Source of the DNA: Candidatus Brocadia sinica JPN1
Lineage (GTDB): Bacteria; Planctomycetota; Brocadiia; Brocadiales; Brocadiaceae
Length of the DNA: 64,000 nt
Direction of reading: 5' to 3'
Assembly (NCBI RefSeq): GCF_000949635.1
Contig: NZ_BAFN01000001.1
Location: forward strand, 1,116,001-1,180,000
A program made the translations under genes and the position numbers. Positions 1 to 9,297 of this stretch are shown piece after piece. The notes beneath the pieces were generated by a model. The model ran no database searches and was not told where the DNA came from. It saw nothing but the letters and a program-made list of their open reading frames with translations. Each line of letters begins with the position of its first letter. Positions within the stretch are counted from its first letter, which is position 1.

Positions 1-1119
1 ATGTTGAAAGAATTTAACTGCCGTTTTTTTGTCTCGGAGAAGCCCTGCCGGTACAAACTCGATTGCCCCGTTGACGATACGTGTCCCAAATATCAGACGA
101 TGGGGAAGCGGATACTCATTATCAAATTGGCTGCCATTGGAGATGTACTGAGAACCACCCCTATCCTCCCTGCCCTAAAGGAAAAATATCCGCAATCCCA
201 TATTAGCTGGATTACGGATCAATCGTCTCTGTCTGTCCTTGAGGAAAACCCGTACATCGATCGCCTCCTGACGGCAAATTACGAAAATGCCTTGCGGCTT
301 CAGGTCGAGAAGTTTGATATAGTAATCTGCCTGGATAAGGATACCGTGGCTTCCAGCCTCGCATCCCTTGTGAAGGCAGACCAGAAGCTTGGATTTGCAC
401 TCTCCGGAAACGGACTCCTGTATCCCCTGAACAAGGAGGCGGATTATCTGTTCCGGTTAGGGGTATCCGACGAACTTAAGTTCCGGCAAAACCAGAAGAC
501 CTATCAGCAGCTTATCTTTGATGCCCTGGGATTGGATGAAAAATACGGGGAATATGTCATTCACCTGCCGCAGAAGTATACCACCTACGGTGAGCAATTG
601 ATGAAGCAATGGGGGATTCATAACGGCAGACTGGTTATCGGCCTGAATACGGGGGCGGGGAAAAGATTTGCTACAAAGCGATGGGAAACGGGAAGCTTTG
701 TCGAGCTTGCAGACCGGTTGTCAAAGGACATGAAGGCGCACGTGATGCTCCTGGGCGGACCCGAGGAAGTTGAACGGAATAAAGAAATTGCCTCCAGGAC
801 AAAGTCCAAAATAACTGACAGCGGGTGTCACCACAGCTTGAAGGAATTTATGGGATTAATAAGCCAATGTCATCTGATAGTTACGGGAGATACGCTTGCC
901 CTGCATCTTGCCATTGCATTGAAAAAACTGATTGTGACCTTTTTCGGGTCTACGTGCCACCAGGAGATCGACCTCTATGGCCGGGGGAAAAAGCTCGTTG
1001 CCGGCGTGGATTGCGCCCCGTGCTATAAAGGAAATTGCGATACGATGATTTGTATGAAAAGCATACACGCCAATGATGTATTTCGTGCGTGCAAAGAAGT
1101 ACTGGGGGAATTATTGTAA
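1..1119 (+). CDS. Glycosyltransferase family 9 (heptosyltransferase-like)
   Basis: A 372-residue protein of the ADP-heptose:LPS heptosyltransferase (GT9) type, which transfers sugars during cell-envelope glycan assembly in the cytoplasm. After about 35 residues it shows the classic GT-B entry motif ILIIKLAAIGDVLRTTPILPAL. The C-terminal half has GLNTGAGKRFATKRW and later VTGDTLALHLAIALKK followed by FFGST, which form the nucleotide-sugar pocket of the family. Two odd points: an N-terminal Cys-rich leader (DCPVDDTCPKY) not found in WaaC/WaaF, and a Cys-rich end (CAPCYKGNCDTMIC). The ATG is the very first base of the window, so an upstream start cannot be excluded. It runs convergent to the nuo operon. 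Confidence 0.85.
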   Translation: MLKEFNCRFFVSEKPCRYKLDCPVDDTCPKYQTMGKRILIIKLAAIGDVLRTTPILPALKEKYPQSHISWITDQSSLSVLEENPYIDRLLTANYENALRLQVEKFDIVICLDKDTVASSLASLVKADQKLGFALSGNGLLYPLNKEADYLFRLGVSDELKFRQNQKTYQQLIFDALGLDEKYGEYVIHLPQKYTTYGEQLMKQWGIHNGRLVIGLNTGAGKRFATKRWETGSFVELADRLSKDMKAHVMLLGGPEEVERNKEIASRTKSKITDSGCHHSLKEFMGLISQCHLIVTGDTLALHLAIALKKLIVTFFGSTCHQEIDLYGRGKKLVAGVDCAPCYKGNCDTMICMKSIHANDVFRACKEVLGELL

Positions 1120-1253
1120 TCGTTTACCGCTGTCATCACGCCTTTTTCGTAACACCCTGAAACCATGAAAATATTTCAGATGGCGAAAAAGATTGCTATC
1201 CATGAAAGATTTCCATTATATTTTGAATAGCTCTTCCACGAGTTTTTCCCTGG

Positions 1254-2717
1254 CTATTTGAACAGAAGGGTGGCCTGCTGGGCTATTTCCATGACCCTGG
1301 AGGGGAAGATACCCAACTGAAGTGTGCCAACCACCGAGATGACGATGGCTGCAACGATCAAAGGAGAGATGGTGAGGGGAGTGAATTCCCGGGTGGATTC
1401 CTTCATGTACATAATTACCGTAATTCTGAGGTAATAGTACACGGAAATGACGCTGTTAATCACGCCAATCACTGCAAGTCCGACATACCCTGATTTTATG
1501 GCGGCGCTGAAGATGTAAAATTTTCCCACAAAACCTGCCATGGGCGGAACACCTGCCATGGAAAGCATGAAGAGCGTCATCGCTATGGCCAGAAGCGGGT
1601 GCTTAAAGCCCAATCCTGCGTAGTCGTTGATCTGTATGAATTCATCTCCCTTATGGCTCAGCACAATGACAATGGCGAATGCCCCGATATTCATGAAGGT
1701 GTATGCCAGGATGTAGAACAATGTGCCCGGCACACCCATATTGTTTGCAGACACCAGGGCAATCAGGAGATAGCCGGCATGGGCGATACTGGAATATGCC
1801 AGCATCCGTTTGATATTCGTCTGTGCGATGGCTACGATGTTTCCCATTGTCATGGTCAGTACGGCAAGGATGAAAATAACCTTTTGCCATTCGTAATGGG
1901 ACGACCCGAACGCGGTCATAAAGATGCGCAAAAAGGCGGCGAAGCCTGCAGCCTTGGGTCCTACAGACATAAAGGCCGTTATCGCCGTAGGCGCCCCTTC
2001 GTAGACATCGGGTACCCACGCATGGAAGGGTACAGAAGCGACCTTGAATCCAAGTCCAATGATTATCAACCCCATTCCCATAAGTAACAGGGGGTCAGAG
2101 ATGCCTCCCTTACCTGCAATAAAACCAGCGATTTGTCTAAGGTTGATCGTGCCTGTCGTACCGTAAATAGCGGAGATACCATAGAGCAAAAAGCCCGTGG
2201 CGAATGCACCCAGTAAAAAATATTTCAGAGACGCCTCGTTTGAGATGAGTTTTGACCGTTTAAAACCTGTCAGGATGTAAATACTGATGGACATGACCTC
2301 CAGGCCGATGTAAATGTTCAGCAAATCGGCCCCGGATGCCATCAGCATCATGCCTATGGTTGAAAACATGATAAGGGCATAATATTCCCCGTGGTTGATC
2401 TCCTCGCGTTTAATGTAACTGTGTGAAATCAGGACCGTAAGCCCTGTACTAAGCAGGAAGATAAAGTTAAAAAACAGGGAATAATTATCTATGGTAAAGG
2501 TTTCATGAAAAGAGAAGAGTGTCGTTCCTGTAGGATTTCTGGCAAAGATGGCAGCAGTGACAATACCCATCAATGACAGATAGGCAAGGAGGTTCTTCTC
2601 CCCCAATCTCCTTGAAGATAAGACATCCACCAGGAGCACAATCATGGCAAAACCTGCCAGGATCAGGATCGGCAGGATGCTCAGGACATTAAACGTCATT
2701 ATGGAAACATTTGTCAT
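1254..2717 (-). CDS. nuoN: NADH-quinone oxidoreductase subunit N
   Basis: A 487-residue polytopic antiporter-like subunit of complex I (Proton_antipo_M family), about 14 membrane segments, of normal length. Diagnostic stretches include VASVPFHAWVPDVYEGAPTA, with the conserved Lys/Trp region of the half channel, and IKRMLAYSSIAHAGYLL. It is the last gene of the operon that starts at nuoA. A 141-bp spacer separates it from nuoM, much longer than the other junctions. That spacer contains a short AT-rich direct-repeat stretch (TTTCGGATTTCG) that recurs near 21.6 kb. Downstream, in the gap to the convergent gene, CTTTTTCG (1142) and CGAAAAAG (1184) can pair around a long loop, only a weak terminator candidate. 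Confidence 0.95.
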   Translation of the reverse strand: MTNVSIMTFNVLSILPILILAGFAMIVLLVDVLSSRRLGEKNLLAYLSLMGIVTAAIFARNPTGTTLFSFHETFTIDNYSLFFNFIFLLSTGLTVLISHSYIKREEINHGEYYALIMFSTIGMMLMASGADLLNIYIGLEVMSISIYILTGFKRSKLISNEASLKYFLLGAFATGFLLYGISAIYGTTGTINLRQIAGFIAGKGGISDPLLLMGMGLIIIGLGFKVASVPFHAWVPDVYEGAPTAITAFMSVGPKAAGFAAFLRIFMTAFGSSHYEWQKVIFILAVLTMTMGNIVAIAQTNIKRMLAYSSIAHAGYLLIALVSANNMGVPGTLFYILAYTFMNIGAFAIVIVLSHKGDEFIQINDYAGLGFKHPLLAIAMTLFMLSMAGVPPMAGFVGKFYIFSAAIKSGYVGLAVIGVINSVISVYYYLRITVIMYMKESTREFTPLTISPLIVAAIVISVVGTLQLGIFPSRVMEIAQQATLLFK

Positions 2718-2858
2718 ATCATATTACCTTGCAATACGTTATTTTTCAGCAACTCTCGTCTGAATGTAAAATTATTTGTGATAAATCCGATTCCTTTGGG
2801 CTTTATTCATTGGAGTTTGTTTTGGGTTTCGGATTTCGAGCTTCGAATCTATTTTTCA

Positions 2859-4436
2859 CTACCACTCTGTTTTGGCCTCAGGGATTATGTCAATCTTTGG
2901 CGCAACATTTTTCGGTAATTGCCCCAGGTTGCTTTGCTTTTGTACCCCGGACACCATATCTGTCTTTTCTCCCGCCTTCTTTAAGAGGTGGTTCACCGAG
3001 GCATCCATCTTTCTCAGGAACGAGTTGGGATAGATGCCTATCCAGAAGATTATCATTATGATGGGGATCAGGATAGCAAGTTCCCGTTTGTTCATATCAG
3101 GTAATGTCTTATTTTCCTCGTGGGTTATTTCATGAAACATGACCCTTTGAAACATCCAGAGCATGTACACCGCCGCAAGGATAATGCCCGATGTTGCGAT
3201 GGATGCGTACAGCATGCGTGACTTGAATGTACCCACCAGAATGAGAAATTCCCCGACAAAGCCGTTTAATCCCGGCAATCCTATCGAGGATAGGGTAACG
3301 ATCATAAAGAAAGTGGCAAAGACCGGTATCCGTTTGGTTAAACCTCCAAAGTCCGCAATCATGCGTGTGTGTCTTCTTTCATACAGCATGCCGACTACCA
3401 GGAAGAGTGCCCCGGTGCTGAGACCATGATTAACCATTTGGGTAATACCACCCTCGATGCCCTGGATATTGAAGGCAAAGATGCCCAGCATGACAAATCC
3501 CAGGTGGCTCACGCTGGAATAGGCGACGAGTTTTTTCAGATCATCCTGCACCATGGAGACCAGGGCACCATAAATGATACCCACAATTGCCATCCATGAA
3601 ATTACCGGTATGAATGCATGACTTGCCTCCGGGAACAGCGGGAGGCAGAACCTGACAAATCCGTACGTTCCCATCTTTAAGAGTACCCCCGCCAGGATCA
3701 CACTTCCGGCTGTGGGCGCTTCCACGTGGGCATCCGGCAGCCACGTGTGAAAGGGAAACATGGGTACTTTAATGGCAAAGGCAAAGGCAAATGCCAGGAA
3801 TAACCAGAACTGAACGGCAAAAGACAGATCGAGCCGGTAAAATTCCAGGAGATTAAAGGTGTATTCTCCCGTTGCCCGATAATTCAGAAAATACAAGGCA
3901 ATGATGGCCAGGAGCATGAACACGCTGCCGGCCATGGTATAAAGAAAGAATTTTACGGCTGCGTAAATCCTCCTCGGCCCTCCCCAGACGCCAATGAGGA
4001 GATACATGGGAATGAGCATGAGTTCCCAGAACACATAAAACAAAAATACATCCAGGGAAATAAACACGCCAATCATGCCCGTCTCCAGCACCAGCATGGC
4101 AACCATGTATTCCCTCACGTTCCTGGCGACATGCCATGAGGCCAGGATGGCAAGAGGTGTGATAAAGGTTGTCAGGAGTATCAGAAAGAGGCTGATCCCA
4201 TCGATTCCAACATGGTAATGAATTCCAAAGGATGGGATCCACCGCAGTTTTTCGACAAACTGCATCTCATACGTACGCGCGTCAAAGGCAAAGTATAAGG
4301 GCAGGGAAATGAAAAATACCACTATGGATACTAACAGGGCTGTCGCCCGAATGAGTTCAGCCCTTCTTGAATCCATCGAAAGGATAAAGAATACCCCGAT
4401 GATCGGAAGAAAGGCTATAAGTGAAAGAATAGGCAT
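2859..4436 (-). CDS. nuoM: NADH-quinone oxidoreductase subunit M
   Basis: A 525-residue antiporter-like membrane subunit of complex I. It contains VPMFPFHTWLPDAHVEAPTA and the canonical second half-channel helix LKKLVAYSSVSHLGFV, plus GLPGLNGFVGEFLIL near the end. About 14 transmembrane helices span the protein and a soluble tail of roughly 45 residues ends it (GVQKQSNLGQLPKN...), slightly longer than in E. coli. The gene lies between nuoL and nuoN, but a 264-bp spacer with a nested palindrome separates it from nuoL, so transcript processing or attenuation there is possible. Confidence 0.95.
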   Translation of the reverse strand: MPILSLIAFLPIIGVFFILSMDSRRAELIRATALLVSIVVFFISLPLYFAFDARTYEMQFVEKLRWIPSFGIHYHVGIDGISLFLILLTTFITPLAILASWHVARNVREYMVAMLVLETGMIGVFISLDVFLFYVFWELMLIPMYLLIGVWGGPRRIYAAVKFFLYTMAGSVFMLLAIIALYFLNYRATGEYTFNLLEFYRLDLSFAVQFWLFLAFAFAFAIKVPMFPFHTWLPDAHVEAPTAGSVILAGVLLKMGTYGFVRFCLPLFPEASHAFIPVISWMAIVGIIYGALVSMVQDDLKKLVAYSSVSHLGFVMLGIFAFNIQGIEGGITQMVNHGLSTGALFLVVGMLYERRHTRMIADFGGLTKRIPVFATFFMIVTLSSIGLPGLNGFVGEFLILVGTFKSRMLYASIATSGIILAAVYMLWMFQRVMFHEITHEENKTLPDMNKRELAILIPIIMIIFWIGIYPNSFLRKMDASVNHLLKKAGEKTDMVSGVQKQSNLGQLPKNVAPKIDIIPEAKTEW

Positions 4437-4502
4437 AGATATTCGGTTATTTCAAAATTACCGTCGTTATTAATTTGATATTTAAAAAAATTTCATTCAG
4501 TA

Positions 4503-4586
4503 GGGTGGATTAAGGCACTGTCTTTTACGCCGAATCCACCTTTCCACATTTTTCTAAATGGTGGATTCGCTTCGCTTAATCCACCC
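4503..4586. repeat. Nested palindromic repeat (GGGTGGATTAAG type)
   Basis: Outer arms GGGTGGATTAAG (4503-4514) and CTTAATCCACCC (4575-4586) and inner arms CGAATCCACC (4531-4540) and GGTGGATTCG (4560-4569) pair perfectly. The element sits in the nuoL-nuoM spacer. It looks like a REP/MITE-type sequence and could fold as a large hairpin in the nuo transcript. Confidence 0.8.
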
Positions 4587-4700
4587 TCCCCGCTAATGAT
4601 CTTAACTTTTTCTATAACAAGATTAAAATCCCTTTACACCCAGTTTCTCATGCGGCTGAGCGCTTACAGCGAAGCCCATGCCACCCAGCCCAGTTCAACC

Positions 4701-6632
4701 TTACTTTCCCCTGCCCAATACCATAAATACGATAATAAAGATGCAACCAATCACAATATAAAAAGCATAATTGCGTATATATCCCGTTTGTAAGAGACGC
4801 AGGACATTGCCAATTCCCCCGACAAGACGGGCAATGCCGTTTACAGAACCGTCGATCATCCCGCTATCCACACGCTTCCATAATTGGACTGAGATTTTTT
4901 TTGTAGGGTTTACAAAGAGGGCATCGTACATTTCATCGACATAATATTTATTCAGCAGCAGTTTATAAATTACCCGGAACCGCCCTGCCAGTTTTCCGGG
5001 CAGTTCAGTTTTTTTCCTGTACATTTGATACGCAAGGAATATGCCCGCAAGCGCGATAGCTGTGGAAATGACCATCATCAGATAGGGAAGCCATGCGCTG
5101 TGGTGCACACCGGCTTCAGCTGCAGAACTTTCAGCGTGGCCATGCTCACCAAACACCGGCGACAAAAAGCCGGTGATGGCGCTTGCACCGGGGATGCCCA
5201 GGAATCCGCCAAAAAAGGAAAGTCCCGCAAGTATCATTAACGGCAGTGTCATATTTTTGGGGGATTCATGGAGATGTTCCATGGCATGGTGATCCACACG
5301 GGATTCACCGTGAAACGTCATAAATAGCAAACGGAACATATAAAAGGCCGTTAAAAAGGCCGCAAAAGCCCCAATCATCCAGTATATGAAGTTTCCGCGG
5401 ACAAGCGATTCCAATAAAATTTCGTCTTTGCTGAAGAATCCTGCAAAGGGCGGAATGCCGGCAATGGCAACAGTGCCGATCAAAAATGTCTTGTAGGTAA
5501 CGGGAATATGATGCCTCAGTCCACCCATCTTTCTCATGTCCTGTTCACCGGACAGAGCATGAATAACGCTGCCAGAACCCAGGAATAACAATGCCTTGAA
5601 AAATGCGTGGATCATAAGATGAAAGACGCCTGCCGTAAAAGCACCCACACCGCACGCCAGAAACATATATCCCAGCTGACTGATGGTGGAATACGCCAAT
5701 ACACGCTTGATGTCGTTTTGCACCAGCCCTATGGATGCCGCAAAGAGCGCCGTTCCTGCGCCAATACTTGCCACCACGGTCATGGTGAACGGGGATAACA
5801 GATACAGGACGTTGCAGCGTGCGATCATATAGACGCCCGCCGTTACCATCGTTGCCGCATGGATAAGCGCGCTGACAGGCGTTGGGCCTTCCATGGCATC
5901 GGGTAACCAGGTATACAGGGGTATCTGGGCAGACTTACCCGTTGCACCCATGAACAGGAGAAGGGTAATGATCGTTACCGTGAAGCTACCCACTTCGAAA
6001 TTTCCATGAGAAGCGGCACTGAATACCTCCGTAAAATCGATGCTATGGAAAGTCAGGAAGATAAGCATGATGCCCAGGGCAAAGCCGAAATCGCCAACCC
6101 GGTTGACCACGAAGGCCTTTTTGGCCGCATTTGAGGCAGACTTTTTTTCAAACCAGAAACCGATAAGCAGATATGAACACAACCCTACCGCTTCCCATCC
6201 AATGAACATAAGGAGAAAATTATTGCCCAAAACGAGCAACAGCATAGAGAAGGTAAACAGATTCAGGTAGCAAAAATAGCGGTGGTAACCTTTATCCTCA
6301 TGCATATAGCCAATCGAATAGATGTGGATAAGGAATCCCACCCCGGTAACGACAAGGATCATGAGTGAAGACAGGGGATCTACCTGCAGACCTGCAGCCG
6401 ATTTGAATGAGCCTGATTCAATCCAGCTAAAGAGATGTTTTTCAAACAACCTTTCGCCGGGGGGAAGCTGAAGGAGTCCGCAAAAGACAAGTATCGACAC
6501 AAAGAAGGAAAGGCCAATTGCCCCGCAGGCAATGTAGCCAACGGTTTCCTTGCGCAGCCTTTTACCGATAAGACCGTTGATGGCAGCCCCAATTAAGGGA
6601 AATACCAGGATCAGCGCGACAAGATTGAGCAT
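4701..6632 (-). CDS. nuoL: NADH-quinone oxidoreductase subunit L
   Basis: A 643-residue antiporter-like subunit of complex I, including the C-terminal lateral-helix region seen in NuoL but not in NuoM or NuoN. Recognisable motifs are MFIGWEAVGLCSYLLIGFW, KSAQIPLYTWLPDAMEGPTP, SALIHAATMVTAGVYMI and IKRVLAYSTISQLGYM. These hold the conserved Glu, Lys and His residues of the proton path. The first residues (MLNLVALILVFPLIGAAING) form helix 1. Only 7 bp separate it from nuoK, consistent with co-translation in the nuo operon. Confidence 0.96.
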   Translation of the reverse strand: MLNLVALILVFPLIGAAINGLIGKRLRKETVGYIACGAIGLSFFVSILVFCGLLQLPPGERLFEKHLFSWIESGSFKSAAGLQVDPLSSLMILVVTGVGFLIHIYSIGYMHEDKGYHRYFCYLNLFTFSMLLLVLGNNFLLMFIGWEAVGLCSYLLIGFWFEKKSASNAAKKAFVVNRVGDFGFALGIMLIFLTFHSIDFTEVFSAASHGNFEVGSFTVTIITLLLFMGATGKSAQIPLYTWLPDAMEGPTPVSALIHAATMVTAGVYMIARCNVLYLLSPFTMTVVASIGAGTALFAASIGLVQNDIKRVLAYSTISQLGYMFLACGVGAFTAGVFHLMIHAFFKALLFLGSGSVIHALSGEQDMRKMGGLRHHIPVTYKTFLIGTVAIAGIPPFAGFFSKDEILLESLVRGNFIYWMIGAFAAFLTAFYMFRLLFMTFHGESRVDHHAMEHLHESPKNMTLPLMILAGLSFFGGFLGIPGASAITGFLSPVFGEHGHAESSAAEAGVHHSAWLPYLMMVISTAIALAGIFLAYQMYRKKTELPGKLAGRFRVIYKLLLNKYYVDEMYDALFVNPTKKISVQLWKRVDSGMIDGSVNGIARLVGGIGNVLRLLQTGYIRNYAFYIVIGCIFIIVFMVLGRGK

Positions 6633-6639
6633 GCAGTTC

Positions 6640-6942
6640 CTACCATTTCATAATATTTATATCGTCAATGTTTACGGTTTCTTTATTCCTGAACACGGCT
6701 ACGATGATTGCCAAACCGACAGCGGCCTCGGCTGCGGCAACGGTCATGGTAAAAAATACAAATAATTGACCCTGCATGGAATTGAGGTAGTGGGCAAATG
6801 CCACAAACGACAGATTGACGGCGTTCAGCATGAGCTCGATACACATAAAGATTATGATCGCGTTCCTCCGTATCATGACACCTACAACACCAAGCGTAAA
6901 CAGGATTGCGCTCAGTACGAGATAGTGGGTGATGGTAATCAT
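6640..6942 (-). CDS. nuoK: NADH-quinone oxidoreductase subunit K
   Basis: A 100-residue three-helix membrane subunit of complex I. The second helix carries the conserved Glu in [17 protein letters not shown] and the third ends in the family signature [17 protein letters not shown], including the second buried Glu. Length matches NuoK proteins exactly. Its start codon overlaps the end of nuoJ by one base, a sign of translational coupling. Confidence 0.96.
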   Translation of the reverse strand: MITITHYLVLSAILFTLGVVGVMIRRNAIIIFMCIELMLNAVNLSFVAFAHYLNSMQGQLFVFFTMTVAAAEAAVGLAIIVAVFRNKETVNIDDINIMKW

Positions 6943-7451
6943 TATAGTTTCCTCTTTGCCAGCATAATAGCTCCGATAGCCGCTACGAACAGGAGAATAG
7001 ACGTTATCTCGAACGGCAGCAGATAATCAGTGAATAATACATTGCCGATCAGTTTGGTGTTTCCAATGCTATTGATGTAAGCAGTGGTATATTCACCTTG
7101 TTTTCCCTGAAGGAGTTTTGACCTGAGAACTATACAAATGACGGTGAACAAGGCTATTCCCATAAGAATAGCAGGTATCCTTTGAAACGGTAATGCGTTC
7201 TTTGCCTCTTCCTTAATGTTCAGGTTTAACAGCATGATTACAAAGAGGAAGAGCACCATAATCGCCCCTGCATAGACAATGATCTGAACAGCAGCAATGA
7301 ATTGCGCCTCAAGCAATATATAGAGCACCGCGATGCTGACCATGGTCTGAATAAGATATAAAGCGCCGAAGACGGGGTTTTTCTCAAAGATAAGATAAAC
7401 CGCAGTGGTTACAGCAACCGCAGCCATGATATAAAATAAATAGGCTTCCAT
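6942..7451 (-). CDS. nuoJ: NADH-quinone oxidoreductase subunit J
   Basis: A 169-residue, five-helix membrane subunit of complex I. The third helix carries the conserved [20 protein letters not shown] motif, which includes the pi-bulge Tyr, and [11 protein letters not shown] precedes it. It overlaps nuoK by one base. A 125-bp spacer containing a palindromic repeat separates it from the upstream nuoI. Confidence 0.95.
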   Translation of the reverse strand: MEAYLFYIMAAVAVTTAVYLIFEKNPVFGALYLIQTMVSIAVLYILLEAQFIAAVQIIVYAGAIMVLFLFVIMLLNLNIKEEAKNALPFQRIPAILMGIALFTVICIVLRSKLLQGKQGEYTTAYINSIGNTKLIGNVLFTDYLLPFEITSILLFVAAIGAIMLAKRKL

Positions 7452-7488
7452 AGAAATCTCAAGCTCCCATTGCCAAACAATCTGTCAT

Positions 7489-7534
7489 AACCAACCCCTC
7501 AATCCCCTCCTGAGAAGGGACTCAGGGGTTGGTT
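7489..7534. repeat. Palindromic repeat in the nuoI-nuoJ spacer
   Basis: Arms AACCAACCCCT (7489-7499) and AGGGGTTGGTT (7524-7534) pair around CCCCTCCTGAGAAGGG. This CCCCTC...GAGGGG type of hairpin recurs in several spacers of the window (for example near 19.4, 26.5 and 56.8 kb). Confidence 0.75.
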
Positions 7535-7576
7535 CGCTTAGCCCGCCCTACCGCAAACTCATTCCCTCTTGAATTT

Positions 7577-8014
7577 TTAGCCGATGATTCCCCCCGGCAA
7601 ATTCCTCTTTCTCGTGAGGTCTAATAATTTTTCCTTATCAAAGACGTCCTTGTTCTGATAGGTAGCCAATTCAAAGGTATCCCTGAGTATGATGGCTCTT
7701 ACCGGACAAGCCTCTTCACAATAGCCGCAGTAAATGCAGCGAAAGGCATCCAATTCATACATTTTGGGATACCTCCTGTGCGTTTCATCCTCGCCTCCCT
7801 CGACAGTGATGCACTGTGAAGGGCACACCTTTGCGCACAGGCCGCATGCGACACACTTTTCCCTTCCATCCTTTCCTATCTGCAATTCAGGCAGCCCTCG
7901 AAACCTTGCAGAGAGTTTTGGCCGTTCGTCAGGATACTGTATTGTGGCGCAGGTGCCCGGACTAAGAAATCGTTTGAGTGTGAGTATCAGACCTTTAATG
8001 AGCGGTAAAATCAT
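7577..8014 (-). CDS. nuoI: NADH-quinone oxidoreductase subunit I
   Basis: A 145-residue peripheral-arm subunit that carries clusters N6a and N6b. Eight cysteines are seen in two CxxCxxCxxxC(P) motifs: C54-C57-C60-C64 (CVACGLCAKVCP) and C93-C96-C99-C103 (CIYCGYCEEACP). The N-terminus has the usual hydrophobic/amphipathic helix and the RPKLSARFRG stretch. Its start lies one base after the nuoH stop. Length is normal for bacterial NuoI. Confidence 0.96.
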   Translation of the reverse strand: MILPLIKGLILTLKRFLSPGTCATIQYPDERPKLSARFRGLPELQIGKDGREKCVACGLCAKVCPSQCITVEGGEDETHRRYPKMYELDAFRCIYCGYCEEACPVRAIILRDTFELATYQNKDVFDKEKLLDLTRKRNLPGGIIG

Positions 8015-8015
8015 G

Positions 8016-9011
8016 CTATCCCTTCAGAACCATGATAAGTCCTGTAATTATGATATTGAGCAGCGAAAGCGGCAACAGAAACTTCCAGCCAAAATGCATT
8101 AATTGATCGTATCTGAGCCTTGGGAACGTTGACCGTATCCAGATAAAGAAAAACAAGCAGGCTGACAATTTTACCATGAACCATACCACCGGAGGTAAAA
8201 ATGGCCCCTGCCATCCGCCCAGGAAAAAGGTTACGGCAATTGCAGATACCGTGATCATGTTGGCATATTCTGCCATGAAGAACATGGCAAATTTCATACT
8301 GCTGTATTCCGTATGATATCCCGCCACCAGTTCTGACTCTGCCTCAGGAAGGTCAAACGGGCAGCGATTGACCTCGGCTATGGCGCTTATGGCATAAATA
8401 AAAAATCCGACTGGTTGTAAGACAATGTTCCATAATTTCGCCTGGGCATTGACAACATCCACCAGACTTAACGATTCGGTTAACATAACCACTCCGATGA
8501 GCGACAGCCCAAGGGTCAATTCGTAACTGATCATCTGAGCTGAAGACCGTATCCCGCCCAATAATGAGTATTTGTTGTTTGATGCCCAGCCAGCCATAAC
8601 AACGCCGTAAATACCTAAAGAGGACACGGCAAAAACGTAAAGGAACCCGATATTGATATCGGTAATTACCAGATCTACGCTGTATCCGAAGATCTTTACC
8701 TTGTCCCCGAAAGGGATGACGGCAAAGGTCATCAGGGCGGGAATCATGGCCATGGCGGGCGCCAGTATAAAAAGCAGTTTACTTGCCTTTTCCGGAATAA
8801 TATCTTCCTTGAACAGCAGCTTTATGCCGTCGGCAATGGGTTGCAACAACCCGTGAGGTCCAACACGCATCGGCCCCAGCCGCACCTGCATGTGCGCCAT
8901 GATCTTTCTTTCGAGCCAGATCATGGAGATAACCATAAGCTGGATCGCGCCAAATACCAGAAAGATCTTTATGCAGGCAATAATAAGGTATACAAGCGAC
9001 TCTGTATTCAT
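8016..9011 (-). CDS. nuoH: NADH-quinone oxidoreductase subunit H
   Basis: A 331-residue eight-helix subunit of complex I at the quinone pocket. Family signatures are WLERKIMAHMQVRLGPMRVGPHG and AEVNRCPFDLPEAESELVAGY, the acidic loop lining the quinone chamber. It directly follows the small desulforedoxin gene in the operon (stop at 9012, start at 9011). Confidence 0.96.
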   Translation of the reverse strand: MNTESLVYLIIACIKIFLVFGAIQLMVISMIWLERKIMAHMQVRLGPMRVGPHGLLQPIADGIKLLFKEDIIPEKASKLLFILAPAMAMIPALMTFAVIPFGDKVKIFGYSVDLVITDINIGFLYVFAVSSLGIYGVVMAGWASNNKYSLLGGIRSSAQMISYELTLGLSLIGVVMLTESLSLVDVVNAQAKLWNIVLQPVGFFIYAISAIAEVNRCPFDLPEAESELVAGYHTEYSSMKFAMFFMAEYANMITVSAIAVTFFLGGWQGPFLPPVVWFMVKLSACLFFFIWIRSTFPRLRYDQLMHFGWKFLLPLSLLNIIITGLIMVLKG

Positions 9012-9293
9012 TTAGTGAACGTTTGCCTCTTTCTGTTGCATCCTCTGGCCGCAACATTCCAAGATACCGGTCGTTTCAACGATAACATCTATCTCCTGTC
9101 CGCATACATTGCATCTGAATTTTACACCATCTTCAGGCTTATGATGTGCAGTTGTCCAGGTGGCCATCATTCCCCTGGCACCTACAAAGCGCATCTCCTG
9201 ACCGCAGCATACCAGCACTCCGAAGCCTTCTTTGGTAACAACTACTTTTTGTCTGCAGATTTCGCAAAAATATGTTTGCCCTTTTTTCGCCAT
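9012..9293 (-). CDS. Tandem desulforedoxin-domain protein within the nuo operon
   Basis: A 93-residue protein made of two desulforedoxin-type (Dfx) domains. Each has the spacing CxxC-x15-CC: C10, C13, C29, C30 and C61, C64, C80, C81, which in this family bind one Fe(Cys)4 centre each. The repeats begin YFCEICRQKV and FRCNVCGQEI and end CCGQEM and CCGQRM. The ATG at 9293 follows the nuoG stop by a few bases and is preceded by GGAAACAGGG. An earlier in-frame start at 9344 would overlap nuoG and is less likely. The gene sits exactly between nuoG and nuoH, suggesting a redox or assembly partner of the electron-input arm. That role is inference. A superoxide reductase core domain is absent. Confidence 0.85.
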   Translation of the reverse strand: MAKKGQTYFCEICRQKVVVTKEGFGVLVCCGQEMRFVGARGMMATWTTAHHKPEDGVKFRCNVCGQEIDVIVETTGILECCGQRMQQKEANVH

Positions 9294-9297
9294 ATAT

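Noticed and set aside
1599-2087. 162-codon open frame opposite nuoN
   Set aside because: A shadow frame of a clear nuoN gene; its Cys/His-rich composition has no domain logic.
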